DNA of 64,000 nt from Cyclina sinensis (Eukaryota > Mollusca > Bivalvia > Venerida > Veneridae): the NCBI GenBank assembly GCA_012932295.1, contig JAAONU010000011.1, positions 42,596,352 to 42,660,351 of the forward strand, written 5' to 3'. The notes beneath the pieces are model-generated. The model did no database searches and had not been told where the DNA came from. It worked only from the letters and a program-made list of their open reading frames with translations. The translations under genes were made by a program, and so were the position numbers. Of this stretch, positions 36,262-47,745 are shown in pieces. Position 1 is the stretch's first letter, and each line of letters opens with the position of its first letter.

Positions 36262-37734
36262 TACTAATGGAAAAAAGTTTAGCGAGTATTTTTACGACTT
36301 TGGTTTTCGTCTATAAATCAATGTGACTAAAATGTTTCCGTATTGACCAATTGTGCCCATCCATTGACAGCATGATTTCACTTTTTTTAAACTACACCAT
36401 TATGTAAGCGTGAAACGTAACTTTCACGAAAATCACGTGCAGTATGTGCACAGGAAAACGGACTATCCTCCGCGGGTCACAAAGTAACAATTCGATAGCT
36501 TTCTTATCGTAAGCACAAAAACTGAAAAAAAATCTTTGAAAATCAATGATGGGACGACGGCCTGGAATGACGTTAGAGCAACGTGAGAGAGCCATCGGTA
36601 TGCTTACCGCTGGCATGTCGGCCAGAGACGTTGCTCGGCATTTCCATTGCCACGGATCGACAATATGTCGACTGAGGAACAGATTTCAGCAAACTGGGAA
36701 CTTTGCGGACCGACCCAGATCAGGCAGACCTCATAAAAACACGCCGCGGGAAGACCGTTTTCTCGCAACGTCATCTCGACGCAATAGATTTTTTCTAGTC
36801 GAAAGTTAGTCGTTTGCTGAGGAATGCTACTGGCACAAGAGTTTGCGACAGGACGGTAAGAAACATGCTACGCGCCGCTGGATTGAAAGCGTGCAGTCCC
36901 TATGTTGGCATTCCGCTGACGTTGCGACACCGTGAAAGAAGACGCCAATGGGTTCATCAGAACTGGACTCGCAGGCAATGGCGTGACGTTCTGTTTTCGG
37001 ACGAATCGAGGTTTAACGTGTCATTTGCTGATGGCAGGGTTCGAACTTGGAGGAGACGAGGGGAGAGGCTGGACCAAGATAATGTCGTCGAACGTGACCG
37101 TTATGGGGGTGGTAGCGTGATGGTTTGGGAGGGCATACATCATGATGGGTCTCGTCATAGTGCCTCGTAATCTTAGTGCTCAAAGGTACTGTGACGAAAT
37201 CATCAAGCCTGTTGTTGTACCGTATTTGCAACAACGTAACGTTGTGATTTTTCAACATGATAATGCCCGTCCACACACTGCGAGGCATACCCAGAACATT
37301 TTACGCATCCATAACGTCAATGTGTTGCAGTTGCCTGCAAGATCACCGGATCTCTCTCCCATCGAGCACTTATGGGACCATTAGGTCGTCAGGTGACAGA
37401 GCGCCATGAAGTCAACAACGTCCATGATCTTCAACGTGCCCATTGCAAGTCATTAGAAAACTGATTTGTAGCATGAGACGTCGTTGTCTGGCAGTCTTGG
37501 TTGCGAATGGTGGGCACACAAGGTATTGAGCCGTGTCCGAAGTTTTACGCCTGACCCCAAGCTTCATTTCAGGTATGCCGGAAACTAAACGCTACAAAAT
37601 TATGGAATAGCATTGATGCGAGTCATTTGTGCTAAGAATCAAATATCTGAAAATGTATTTCATTTAATGATTTCGTACCTACCCTTTCCCTAGGTCATTC
37701 CTCTCTGAACTTGCTAAACTTTTTTCCATCAGTA
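36262..37734 (+). mobile_element. Tc1-like DNA transposon with matching TIRs
   Basis: The element is about 1.47 kb. The left end tactaatggaaaaaagttta and the right end (reverse complement) tactgatggaaaaaagttta match over about 25 bp with two mismatches, and each end abuts a TA dinucleotide, the Tc1/mariner target. The transposase remnant lies between. The reading frames are broken, so the copy is non-autonomous now, but its ends look usable in principle. Confidence 0.93.
36546..37530 (+). pseudogene. Tc1-family transposase, frameshifted
   Basis: The N-terminal part (36546-36806) holds the paired-like helix-turn-helix (ERAIGMLTAGMSARDVARHF) and a GRP-type linker (SGRPHKNTPRE). The second part (36814-37167) has the first catalytic Asp in LFSDESRF (codon 37000-37002). 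The third (37142-37381) has the second Asp in FQHDNARPHTA (37259-37261) and Glu in SPIEHLWD (37364-37366), giving DD34E spacing. Frame breaks occur near 36807, around 37130-37168 and at 37382, after which the C-terminus continues in another frame with further stops. In active copies the enzyme cuts and pastes the element at TA sites. Confidence 0.93.
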
Positions 37735-37736
37735 TA

Positions 37737-38230
37737 TGTGCAATTATATGATTTCTCTAGATGTTTATTAGAAAGGGTTAAAAAAATAAAGGAACCTGCA
37801 TTTGATGTATTGAATCTGATTGTTTCATTGTGATTGGCAAATATTTGTTTGTGAGTTTCTCTAACTTACGAACAGAGAGCTTGATTATAATGTTAATATA
37901 TAATTTTGCATAATTAAAAAAAAAAAAACAACAGCAGTAAACCTAAAATTTATTTACTGCACGTAAAAACAGACTTACAATTCAGGCTTTAGCGTTTTTG
38001 CAACTGTTTTTGCCGTAGAAATATAATTTCACACACTAAAATCATTAGATTTTATATTTTAAAAATGAAGCCTCATTTAAACAAATGTTTAGAGCGTCAA
38101 CAATTTGAGAAATTTCCCAGAATTCAGAAAATGCCTATAATGCCAGCAGGCGATGTAAGCGTTGCTAAATTAACTGTATTGCTCTATCTATTTGGTTTTA
38201 TCGTCTGTACCTGTTGACCAATAGACCTAC
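37737..38230. other. Stretch without recognisable genes
   Basis: AT-rich sequence after the Tc1-like element, including a poly-A run near 37916-37929. No features were seen. Confidence 0.5.
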
Positions 38231-38428
38231 TCCGGAATAAAGAATATTTGGGTTTTTCCCAGCTAATCCGGGGGTACAAACAAACTTTTACAGTTACAAC
38301 AAGGTAAATCAGCGCAACACGTTGATCCACCTTTTGTAAAGGATTGTGTACCGTGAAGCCATAACGGTAAAAGTTTGTTTGTACCCCCGGATTAGCTGGG
38401 AAAAACCCACATTTGCCGAGTTCCGGAT
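38231..38428. mobile_element. Hairpin (foldback) MITE
   Basis: The left arm gggtttttcccagctaatcc (from about 38251) and its exact reverse complement ending at about 38408 form arms of about 47 bp around a loop of about 65 bp. A weaker match continues outward to ccggaa (38231) and ttccgg (38428). The arms include ggggtacaaacaaactttta. It is non-coding. It overlaps the far end of the SINE-like sequence at 38429-38660. Confidence 0.8.
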
Positions 38429-38660
38429 AACATCTATAAACCGACGCCCAGTGGAGAGGTTCATTATTTTAGAATGCTGAGGGTAGTGCACGACAAGTAA
38501 GCATCCCATTTGTTCAGTGTATTGCACTGATATATGGGACCTCAGTTTAACGTCTCATCCGAAAGAGAATAAGTTATGTTAGCGGAGGAGCGGGGAGCGA
38601 AATCGTGACCCCTTGATTACCAGTCCAGCGCGTTACCGCTGGACCGCTGCTCTTGCAGGA
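38429..38660 (-). mobile_element. tRNA-derived SINE
   Basis: On the minus strand from about 38655 it reads GAGCAGCGGTCCAGCGGTAA, a clear box A. Then come an anticodon-loop-like CTGGTAA and a box-B-like GGTCACGATTTCGCTCCC, so the head is tRNA-derived. It continues into the core GGATGAGACGTTAAACTGAG (38547-38566) shared with 11286-11402. That head and core order is typical of mollusc tRNA SINEs. The 3' end merges into the adjacent hairpin element. Confidence 0.75.
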
Positions 38661-38744
38661 TGGCGGATAAAATAGACAACATGTTGAAATGTGACAACAA
38701 AAATATAAAATACAGTGGTTTCATTTTACAGGTGTAAGTGAATA

Positions 38745-39041
38745 TAATGCTCTACTACTACTTATTCTTCTTCTTCTTTTACTTCTACTATTCTTCCTCC
38801 TCAGTCTTCAACTTTTTCTTCTTCTCCTCCTCTCTTTAGTCTTCTTCTACTACTCCTCCTTCTACTACTATTACCACAAGTTTTTCTTCTTCTACTACTC
38901 CTTCTGCTTCTCCTCCTCTTTCTTGTACTTCTACCACTACTACTCCTACCGCCACTTTTACTACTACTTCCCCTCCTTTTTTCTTCCTCAATCTACTACT
39001 ACTCCTCCTGCTCCTACATCTACTACTGTTACTGTTACTAG
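38745..39041. repeat. Pyrimidine triplet microsatellite (TAC/TTC/TCC)n
   Basis: About 300 bp of nearly pure pyrimidine-plus-A triplets such as tactactacttattcttctt and ctcctcctgctcctac. The same triplet repeat (actactgctactactact) resumes at 46271-46300, immediately after the LTR element, so the element inserted into it. Confidence 0.9.
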
Positions 39042-39828
39042 TGTTAGGAATGGCTGCCTTAATAAATATGAACTATTTTTCAGAATGCACATTGCATGCG
39101 TATTGTACAACTTAATTATACATTATCTGTTAACTTTCAGTAATAATGACCTACAACAAATAAAACTGTAATGTGAACTTTGAAACGCACTTTTGACAGA
39201 TAGTAGAAATGTGTGACAAATCATCCGTAACGCATATTAGAAAGTGAATACAAAGACAAAATCCAGTCAGATGTAAAGAATAAACCTTACTTAATTTATA
39301 TTAACCGTGAATGAACTCCAACACCCTCGAGAGTAACTGCTATTTGTGTGTGTTTTCATATTGTCAAAAAGTCTATAAAAGTTTGTTTACGCAAATATTG
39401 CCCAAACGTCAATATTGAAAGGAAAGATTTTCAAATGACTAACGGTTATTTTGACATGGATTTCATTTTCAATTACGAATCAGTAATCGGTTTTCTTACT
39501 AACATAGTATGTAACTAGTTTGAGTTGCGCAGTTTAGTTACGGAACTGTAGTTTTATAGTGTATAAATTCGGGCTAATAACGCTTTCCGCAACCTATTCT
39601 AGAAACGTTTTACCAATAGAAACCTTAGAATGTCATCCAGTTACGGTACGGAATTCATACGCGACAAAAATCTATAAATATAAGAAAAAAGTTCATTTTG
39701 GCGGTTCTGGTTCGAATAAGCCTAACCAAAAGGTCAAAACTGGATTTTTTTTTTTTATCGCTGGGTCATTCCAGAACATACCTACGGAATATAACACCAA
39801 GGACAACACACCACCCCGTCCTATTACA
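39042..39828 (+). repeat. 5' LTR (787 bp, internally deleted relative to 3' LTR)
   Basis: It begins TGTTAGGAATGGCTGCC and ends CCTATTACA, aligning with 44908-46270 at both ends (gaatggctgccttaataaa; gggtcattccagaacatacc). After ctgga it jumps through a T-run directly to tcgctgggtcattcc, missing about 575 bp present in the 3' copy. Confidence 0.9.
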
Positions 39829-40086
39829 CGTGGTGTCAGAAGTGCAGATATCATTCTATTGGATATTTAGGACTCTCGCCTGTAAAAACATTGATTATAT
39901 ATTAAGAAGTATAGGAGACTCTTACGGGTGTATCACCATTAAATCAAGAAATAACTGAATTGATTATAAGATCTGAACTTCACAAACCCTAGTGGAAAAC
40001 AACAATAAAAGGTCAAAGGTCATACCAGAACCCCCTGCTGGCAGGTGAAACAACGTCCGCTTAATTGAAAACAAAATATCGTAACA

Positions 40087-41042
40087 ATGGGTGACTCTGA
40101 TTCTGATGTAGAGTCCAATATTGGTCAGGGAGATGTCATGGATGAACAAGTCTCCCTATAAGGCTTCGTTACCAGGATAGGGACGCTGGACGTAAGAACC
40201 CAAATTATTGCTGTCACGATAAGTGACCAGCAATCACCGTTAAACCAGATGAATACAGCGGCGATGAAGACTGGGAACAGTATTTTTCACACTTCTTAGA
40301 CTGTGCAGAATTTGGTGGATGGACGGCACAAGAGAAGTTGCTCACATTTGCAGCCTGTCTACGAGGTCAAGCGCGAGCTTTCTATACGACTCTTGTAGGA
40401 CACGATAAGCGGTCGTTCAATGATTTTGCACATGCTTTAGAACAGAGGTTTGGGGCTACCAGGCAACAGACCAGGTATGTTTCAAAGTTCGATACGAGGA
40501 TAAAATTTGTAGGAGAATCTATCGCAGCTTTTGGCGACGATCTCAGGTTATTGGTACGAAAGGCTTATAGCAACCTTGAACCGGCAGCACAGGAGACTCT
40601 AGCACTGCAACAGTTCTGCAAAGCGTTGTCTGTTGATATGAAATGCAGGGTAATGGACAGAGACTGTCAAACAAGAAGTAATGGAAAGGTACGAGGATTT
40701 GTTGAATGAATCTAACGTTGAAAGAAGAAGAAACCTGGTCAGGCAGACTGAGAGCTCTGAAGATGAAAGAGCACTTTGAAGGCAAGGTGATTATGAACAG
40801 CGAAAAGTAAGATGGCAGGCCACAAATGAAAGGTCTGAAGATGATTTACAGAGGGCTCTGAGATCAATACAGATAAGGTTAGACCGAATGGAAAGGGGGT
40901 CGTTACGTAGAAATACTGGTCCACGTAGATGTTACACATGTCGGTCTCTGGAGAACCTCGCTTGTGATTGTCCACGAAGGTACAACATTAACAACAGTCG
41001 AGGAGCTTCTTCAAATGACAACGAAAGTTCGGGAAACGGGTA
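40087..41042 (+). pseudogene. gag polyprotein remnant
   Basis: A possible start is at 40087 (MGDSDSDVESNIG), with a stop about 25 codons on. The capsid-like part is readable in another frame from about 40243 (DEYSGDEDWEQYFSHFLDCA) into 40338-40709, including LRGQARAFYTTL and a QRFGATRQQT segment. A degenerate zinc knuckle follows at about 40930-40974 (CYTCRSLENLACDCP), in which the CCHC histidine position reads asparagine. In intact elements this protein forms the particle core and binds the RNA. Confidence 0.85.
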
Positions 41043-41281
41043 ACCGTCCACTATGTAGGTCGGGAGCAGGCGAACGAGAAAGGTAAAAGACCTTAGTGTC
41101 AGGAATACAATAATGTAAAAAGGGTGTTCTGTAAAAAGTAAGAAGGAAACGTTGATAATGAAGTACGTGAAACAGTCAATTATATAGGTGTTAGTGGTTG
41201 AGAAGAGTTGTTTGGTAGCATCAATAGGTATAGCCGCGTAGGTACAGGAAATGTAAGTGTTGATAATGGTCTGTATGTCAA

Positions 41282-41590
41282 ATGTTACATGAATTGAAAA
41301 CCAGTTATTTTTTTTTATTAGATTACGGTAGTACAGCTACGCTTATTTCAAAGCATACACTCGATCAATTAGGAATCGAATCTCTTTCAGTTAGGAATAG
41401 AAATATAAGTGTTCAAGGTGCTGATGGATCTAATATAAAGATATATGGAAGAGAGCAATTTCAAATTTAGGTAGGTGAAGAAGAAATTAATCACCCAGTA
41501 ATAGTATGTGACATCACTACAGATTGAATTGTAGGCCAAGATTTTATTTTAAAGCATGCAAAGCGATTAGATTTTGGTGATCTTCAGTTG
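41282..41590 (+). pseudogene. Retroviral-type aspartic protease remnant
   Basis: LLDYGSTATLISKHTLDQLG resembles the protease active-site segment, but the usual D-T/S-G reads DYG. It continues to a GADGSNIKIYG flap-like stretch before a stop at about 41468. A further in-frame-type stop interrupts the next segment (IVGQDF, about 41530-41545). Confidence 0.75.
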
Positions 41591-42120
41591 ATATTAAGGT
41601 CAGGCGAGTGTGTTCGGTGTTATGCGAGTCATGAAGCTAATCGTGTTTGTAGAGTAACTGTGTGCGAGCTCACTGAAATCCCTTCACAGTCATATGCCTA
41701 CGTATGTGTGACTATTCCCGAGAGTAAACAACTTCCCGCAACTGGTTTTATAGAGAATCTCAAAACTGGAAATCCATATGTACAAGTTATAGAGGAATTA
41801 ATCGTTCCCCATAGTTCACATGTAAGGGTAGGTATAATTAACAGGAGTGAAGAAAGTATTCTTCATCGTCAAGGATAAGGTTTTGGACTTTGTAAATCGT
41901 CATATGAAGAGCCGGAAACTGAGGTATTAAAATGCGCTCATATCTCAGCAAATGTAGAAGCCTATTACGACCCACTCAGTGAACCAGAACATCTAAAAGA
42001 TCGTTTGGAAAGAGTTCAATTCATTTGAATATGGAAGAGAAGCAAAAATTTGCAGCCGTGTTAAATAAATATAAGAATATCTTTGTAACATCCATTGACG
42101 AGTTGTGATGCACTGATTAA
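41588..42120 (+). other. Linker between protease and reverse transcriptase
   Basis: It contains an open frame at 41588-41878 of the type found between PR and RT in gypsy elements (VRVGIINRSEESI), then several stops. No separate function is assigned. Confidence 0.5.
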
Positions 42121-43420
42121 GTGATGCATAAAATAAATACTGGCGCTGCGCAACCAATCAAACAAGTTCCAAGACGCCAACAATTAGGTAAACGTGAAAA
42201 CGAACAAGAAGAAGTCGAACGTATGCTTAAAAAGGGCATAATTGAGCCATCAGACAGTGAATGGTCATGTCCAGTTGTGCTGATCACTAAGAAAGATGGG
42301 TCGACAAGATTTTGTGTTGACTATAGGAAATTAAATTCAGTTACAAAGGCGGATACTTAACCAATTCTTCGTATCGACGATTGCCTTGAGGCGCTTGCCT
42401 GAAACAAATGGTTCAGCAGTATGGATCTTTGTAGCCGATTTTGGCAAGTAAAGATGGACGTAAGAGTCAAGTATAAGACCACATTCTCAACATCATCCAA
42501 TGGATTGTACCACTTCAAAGTTATGCCGTTCGGGCTTGTCAATAGTCCTGCCACCTTTTAAAGGTTAATGAAAAATGTACTTAGGGGGATACAATGGAAA
42601 CAGTCCCTATATTACAGGGACGACACCATTACACAAGAAAAAATCTGTAGAGGAATCCTTACTTAGGCTCGAGAATGTATTCGAACGTCTCTAGCTCTAC
42701 AATTTGAAACTTAAAGCATCCAAATGCCTCTTTTTCCAGAAGTCAATCACATTTCTAGGCCATGTGGTATCTGAGGATGGCATACACACAGACGAGAGCA
42801 AAGTTAGCGCTATTTAAGACTGGCCGGTACCACATACTCAGAAGCAGGTAAGAAGCTTCTTGGGTCTCGCAGGTTATTACAGAAAATTCATCAAGGGATA
42901 CGCTAACATAGCAAGGCCATTACACAAGTTATGTGAAAAGCAGACCAGATTTTTATGGACGGAAAGCATTCAAGAGGCATTCAACAAACTTAAAGAATCT
43001 CTTACTACAGTCCAAATTCTGGCATAACCAGATGGCGAGTTTATCCTGGATACGGACTCTAGTAATCAGGCCACAGTGGACGTGTTGTCGCAAATAATAG
43101 GGGGCAAGGAACATATCATTGCATACATGAGCAAGACCATGAACAGACACGAGAGACTTTACTCTATCACAAAAAAAGAATTATTGGCTGTGGTAAGGGC
43201 TCTCAAGCATTTCCACCACTACTTCTAAGGTCGCACGTTTCTTTTACGCACTGACAATTCAGCAGTTAGTTCGATGCGTAATTTAAAGGCACCAACTGGC
43301 CATACGGCTCGCTGGCTACAAGAGCTGAGCACATACAGTATGACTGTAATTCATAGGCCTGGTCGGAGTCATGGTAATGCAGATGCTTTATCAAGGAATC
43401 CATGTAGCACATGTTCGAGA
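42121..43420 (+). pseudogene. Reverse transcriptase and RNase H remnant
   Basis: The RT fingers/palm region reads [20 protein letters not shown] and [16 protein letters not shown], then after a stop WFSSMDLCSRFWQVKMD and HFKVMPFGLVNSPATF. The YxDD region (about 42600-42640) is frameshifted. FLGHVVSEDGIH and [12 protein letters not shown] mark the thumb/connection. RNase H is visible from about 43030: ILDTDSSNQAT, then KKELLAVVRALKHFHHYF, LRTDNSAV and IHRPGRSHGNADALSRNPC. At least five in-frame stops occur. These domains copy element RNA into DNA in intact relatives. Confidence 0.93.
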
Positions 43421-44430
43421 CAGCAGAACCTAAATGAGGATAGCGAGTGCGTCAATACAAAGCCTGCAAGCGAAACAACAAAGATAGAAACCCCGTCAAC
43501 ATTAAATAATACCATAAAAGTTAAAGTTGTGCCAGACCAGGCCAGACAGAATTCTTGGCGCAGAAAATCATGCAAGATGAGATTGTAAGAAAAGAAGTGA
43601 GAACCAAACACACAGAAGAGAGGCGGACAAATAACAAAGACGATATGAAGAAAGTAAAATTTGCAAACAAACCAAAAAAAAAAATACATAGATGGAGGAG
43701 AAATAATTGTGAATGAAAAAGGTGACTCAGTTGGAATTAAAAAAAGGGGAAGACGACATATGGCGGAAAGTGAAAGACACAAATAATAATGACAAAGAAG
43801 ACGAAGAGAACGCAGTTGGTAATGAGTCAGGAGAACCGTTCAAGCTGAACAGGCAAAAGGGAACTGTTGAAGAAAGAGAAGCTGTTGAAGATAACGCAAC
43901 AGAAATTGAACAATCAGAAGAAACAAACTACGTGGCAACAGCCATAAAAATTCTTTAAAATAGTGCCATGTTTCTGTGTCCTCTGGCCCGTCGGCAATGG
44001 GGACCAAACACACTGGAAGATATTGATAAAGGGAAAGGTGTAGTGGTCCAGTGACCGCCAAAAGGATGGCTTAATATGACGCCTGATAAGCGCTTGTTGA
44101 CTGTTGAAATAATGGCTATGACCCTAGAGGAGTTTTTCTACGGAGAAGTTGCTCCTGAGATGTCAAGGTGTTACTTGCTTGACAAATATAAGTTTTTAAT
44201 GCTACCAGGAGCTTTGATATATCGCAAAGAGAAGTGAGAGGACACTATTACCAGGGCAAGGTTCCACAACTTCAGATTCCTGGAAGAAGTTGTGGCCGGG
44301 CAGAAATTTTTATCGTTTGGAGAGGTCCAGCATTTACGGGCACTAGAGCCGATATCAGATAATCAGAATTTGCCTGTAGATCCGAGTACTTTTACGACGC
44401 CACTTCATACCTGGATTAGAACAAACTAAT
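43421..44430 (+). pseudogene. 3' region of the LTR element, no integrase signature
   Basis: After the RNase H end the sequence becomes hydrophilic and lysine/glutamate rich (43480-43960). A 118-codon frame at 44077-44430 follows, starting MTPDKRLLTVEIMAMT and containing LLDKYKFLMLPGALIYRK, with one internal TGA at about 44236. ALIYRK faintly resembles the lead-in to gypsy integrases, but no HHCC zinc finger or DDE core is readable. Most of the integrase is probably deleted. An accessory or env-like reading is not supported. Confidence 0.55.
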
Positions 44431-44893
44431 AACTGCTATATGATAGACTAAACATTAAGCTGCGTTTTAAGTTAAAATACATAAAAAAAATATTGACATA
44501 CTTATGAAAAGTAGAGTTTTCACAGTGATTTTTTTTATACATAGTATCAATAGTGTTAAAGATTTGTGTTTTACCATAATTTAGAAATAGTTGCAAAAAA
44601 ATCAAAGAATCCTTAAATACGTGCATACATTATAACAAAAAAATTGAGATTAACCGTAGATTTGGCTGAAGACATTAAAGAAAAAGAAGGCTTGATGAAT
44701 ATGTTGTTAAATTAAATGTCCTTACAATACTTCGTTTGATAGTTCTGTTTTGATTGTTGAGAAGTTTATTAATACATGTGTTCTGATATTGTTTCTCTAG
44801 TCTGTTTTCTGATCTAATATAATACGACATTAGTTTACAAATCCTTGGTAGAACAGGACAAACATGTTATTATCCAGGAGGATAATTTGAAAC
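44431..44893 (+). other. Non-coding segment between the 3' reading frame and polypurine tract
   Basis: AT-rich sequence inside the LTR element with no recognisable coding capacity. Confidence 0.6.
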
Positions 44894-44907
44894 TGAGGTG
44901 GGGGAAG
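44894..44907 (+). promoter_or_regulatory. Polypurine tract
   Basis: tgaggtgggggaaga lies immediately upstream of the 3' LTR start. This is the expected position and composition of a plus-strand priming site. Confidence 0.75.
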
Positions 44908-46270
44908 AGTTAGGGAATGGCTGCCTTAATAAACATGTACTATTTATCAGAATGCACTTTGCATGCGTAATTTACAACTTAATAATACATTATCTGTTAA
45001 CTATCAGCAATAATGACATACAACAAATAAAACTGTAATGTGAACTTTGAAACGCACTTTTGACAGATCGTAGAAATGTGTGATTAATCATCCGTTTTAA
45101 ATCATCCGTTACGCATATTAGAAAGTGAATACAAAGACAAAATCCAGTCAGATGTAAAGAATAAACCATACTTAATTTATATTAACCGTGAATGAACTCC
45201 AACACCCTCGAGAGTAACTGCTATTTGTGTGTGTTTTCATATTGTCACAGTCAATAATGTTTGTTTACGCAAATAGTGCCCAAACGTCAATACTGAAAGG
45301 AAAGATTTTCAAATGACTAATGGTTATTTTGACATCGATTTCATTTTCAATAACGAATCAGTAATCGGTTTTCTTACTAACATAGTACGTAACACTTTTA
45401 GTTTAGCTACGGAACTGTAGTTTTATAGTGCACGAATTCGGGCTAATAACGCTTTCCGCAACCTATTCTAGGAACTTTCCACCAATAGAAACCTTAGAAT
45501 GTCATGTAGTTACGGTATGGAATTCATACGCGAGCAAAAATCTATAAATATAAGAAAAAAGTTCATTTTGGCGGTTCTGGTTCGAATAAGCCTAACCAAA
45601 AGGCCAATACTGGAAAGGTCCACTACGGGAGAAAATTTGTAAACTTTATAGTCATAGCTCGCAACTAAAATTCCGTAAACAAGGTCAACATATATCGATC
45701 TTTCAAAGGTGTAATTGTTATATTCAAAGTTACGGCGTCACTATTTCTTGTGATAACTATTATACGGAACGTATGTAAATGCGGAACCGTAACCATTTTC
45801 TTCGCGCAACGGTAACTCTGTTAATTAAACGGAAAGGCACTATTTCCGTGAAAAGGATTTTATTTGGACACAATCTACCAAGGGACTATATGACTTAAAG
45901 TTGTGTTTTACTCAGTTAAGAATTATTATTACAGTTATCATTTAATAAATATAGGAAGTGTAAAATGTTGTTGTTTTAAAATATTCTATGTTGCATTCTT
46001 ATAATTGAAAAGGACATTACACCAACAAATCTGGAGATATCAAGATAGAGCATGGCTCTTAAAGGATATAAATAACAACAAACAGAGTTTAGTGGTTTTC
46101 ATCTCTTTACTACACATAAACTTCCCAACATAATCTTAGCAAACATATGGAGTCATCCTAATCCTGATTCAAGATTTCAAGTAATTCAAGAGTATTTTAT
46201 CTCTGGGTCATTCCAGAACATACCTACAGAATATAAGACCAAGGACGACACACCGCCCCGTCCTATTACA
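44908..46270 (+). repeat. 3' LTR (about 1.36 kb)
   Basis: It aligns with the 5' LTR from gaatggctgcc to about 45617 and again from about 46200 (gggtcattccagaacatacc) to CCTATTACA. It differs by scattered substitutions and small indels, including a duplicated catccgtt word near 45090. The middle (about 45618-46195) is absent from the 5' LTR. LTR divergence shows an old insertion. Confidence 0.9.
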
Positions 46271-46300
46271 ATACTACTGCTACTACTACTACTATATGTT

Positions 46301-47024
46301 GTAATTGTTTTATTTCAAACTAATAACAAACATTAAATTTCATGACATGTTTAATTTTAACAAATGTGTTATATATTTAGACATGTATCAGTTACATATA
46401 TATTAAAAAAAATAACTTTGGAAATATGATATAATACTATGAGTTATATAATTTATTATAACCACTTATGCCATGAATCAGTAATCTTATTAAAAAAAGA
46501 TACACAACAAAGTATAAATGAAAACAGCAAAAGGCCAGGTTAACTGTGGAGACACAAAATACAGAATACAGCAATATAACATAAAAATACAGGACTGACC
46601 TAGACTGTCTGATGGTGAGCTATAAAGTAAAAACTGACTAGTTACTTACATACTGACAAATAACAGACAACTTGACAACACAGAGACATTACATATAAAA
46701 AAATCCTTAACAGAGAGTGACTCAAAGTATAACATACAAAGAAGTATTATAGATTAATGATAGGTGCTCCTTCCAGAAACATTAACAGACACGGCGCACC
46801 AAATCAGGAGCCAGGAAAGTGACTGCATTGTTATATAAGTTTAATCGTAGACTTGACAATTATGCCCATGTTAAAAATGCTTTTTTTCCCTTTTGAAAAA
46901 TAAAAATTGTTTGTTTCAATGTACCCTGTTTAGTAGTGTAAGATCATAACAGACTGGCAAGATTAGCTGATCACAATTAAATTCAAAATTTATGACAAGA
47001 TAGTACAAAATGTTGACAGCATAA
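46301..47024. other. Stretch without recognisable genes
   Basis: AT-rich sequence between the LTR element and a satellite-bearing element. No gene or clear repeat boundary was seen. Confidence 0.5.
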
Positions 47025-47745
47025 AAAAAAATAAGTTTGAAGACTCTGGGTGTAATGGTACTCAAAATTTTTAGCAGAAATAATTTTATTCTACAGGTCC
47101 AAGTGAACTTGACCTTTGACATACAGACCCCAAAAACAATAAGTGTTCTTCTAATATAATTACCCATAGAAGTTTGAAGGTTCTTGGTGTAATGGTACTC
47201 CAGTTACTCAGAAGAAATAGTTTACAATCTACAGGTCCCTGTGACCTTGACTTTTGACCTACTGACCCCAAAAATGATAGGGTTCTTCTAATACAATTAT
47301 CCTATAAAGTTTGAAGGCTCTGCGTGTAATGGTACTACAATTACTCTGCAGAAAAACTTTCACTCTACAGGTCCCTGTGACCTAGACCTATGACATACTA
47401 GCCTCCAAAACAATATAGTTTTTCTATTTAGTAAATGCAATTATCCTATGAAGTTTGAAGGCTCTGGGTGAAATGGTACTCCTGTTATTGAGTGGAAATG
47501 GTTTTCACTCTAGAGGTCCCTCTGACCTTGACCTTTGACCTACTGACCCAAAAAAACAAAAGGGTTTTTTTCTACTTAATAAGGCCAATAACCCTGTGAA
47601 GTTTGAAGGCCTTGGGTCAACTGGTACTCAAGTTATTGAAAAGAAACGAAGTGTGACGGACAGACAGACAGACAGACACCCATGGACAGGGCAAAAATAA
47701 TATGTCTCCATCAGAAGGGTGGGGTTGCGTTGGGGAGACATAACA
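47025..47745 (+). mobile_element. Hairpin-ended satellite element, family B
   Basis: About five diverged tandem units of 135-148 bp share agtttgaaggctctgggtgt, ggtactc and ctacaggtccctgtgacctt. They are followed by a (GACA)n tract (acggacagacagacagacag) and a terminal hairpin tatgtctcc...ggagacata (47701-47742). This unit array, short GAC-type microsatellite and stem-loop end is the layout described for bivalve 'pearl'-type elements. No coding capacity. Confidence 0.75.

Larger units (their letters stand above)
39042..46270 (+). mobile_element. Ty3/gypsy-type LTR retrotransposon, decayed
   Basis: Order: 5' LTR 39042-39828, primer-binding-site-like tggtgtcagaag from 39831, gag remnant, protease remnant, reverse transcriptase/RNase H remnant, an unassigned 3' region, polypurine tract tgaggtgggggaaga (about 44894-44907), 3' LTR from 44908 to 46270. 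The gag-PR-RT-RH order and RT motifs indicate the gypsy lineage. Many stops and frameshifts make it inactive. The element split a triplet microsatellite on insertion. A clean target duplication was not seen (actag before, atact after). Confidence 0.92.

Noticed and set aside
43369..43782. 137-residue minus-strand protein
   Set aside because: It is antisense to the lysine/glutamate-rich region of the LTR element, and its hydrophobic character is a shadow effect.
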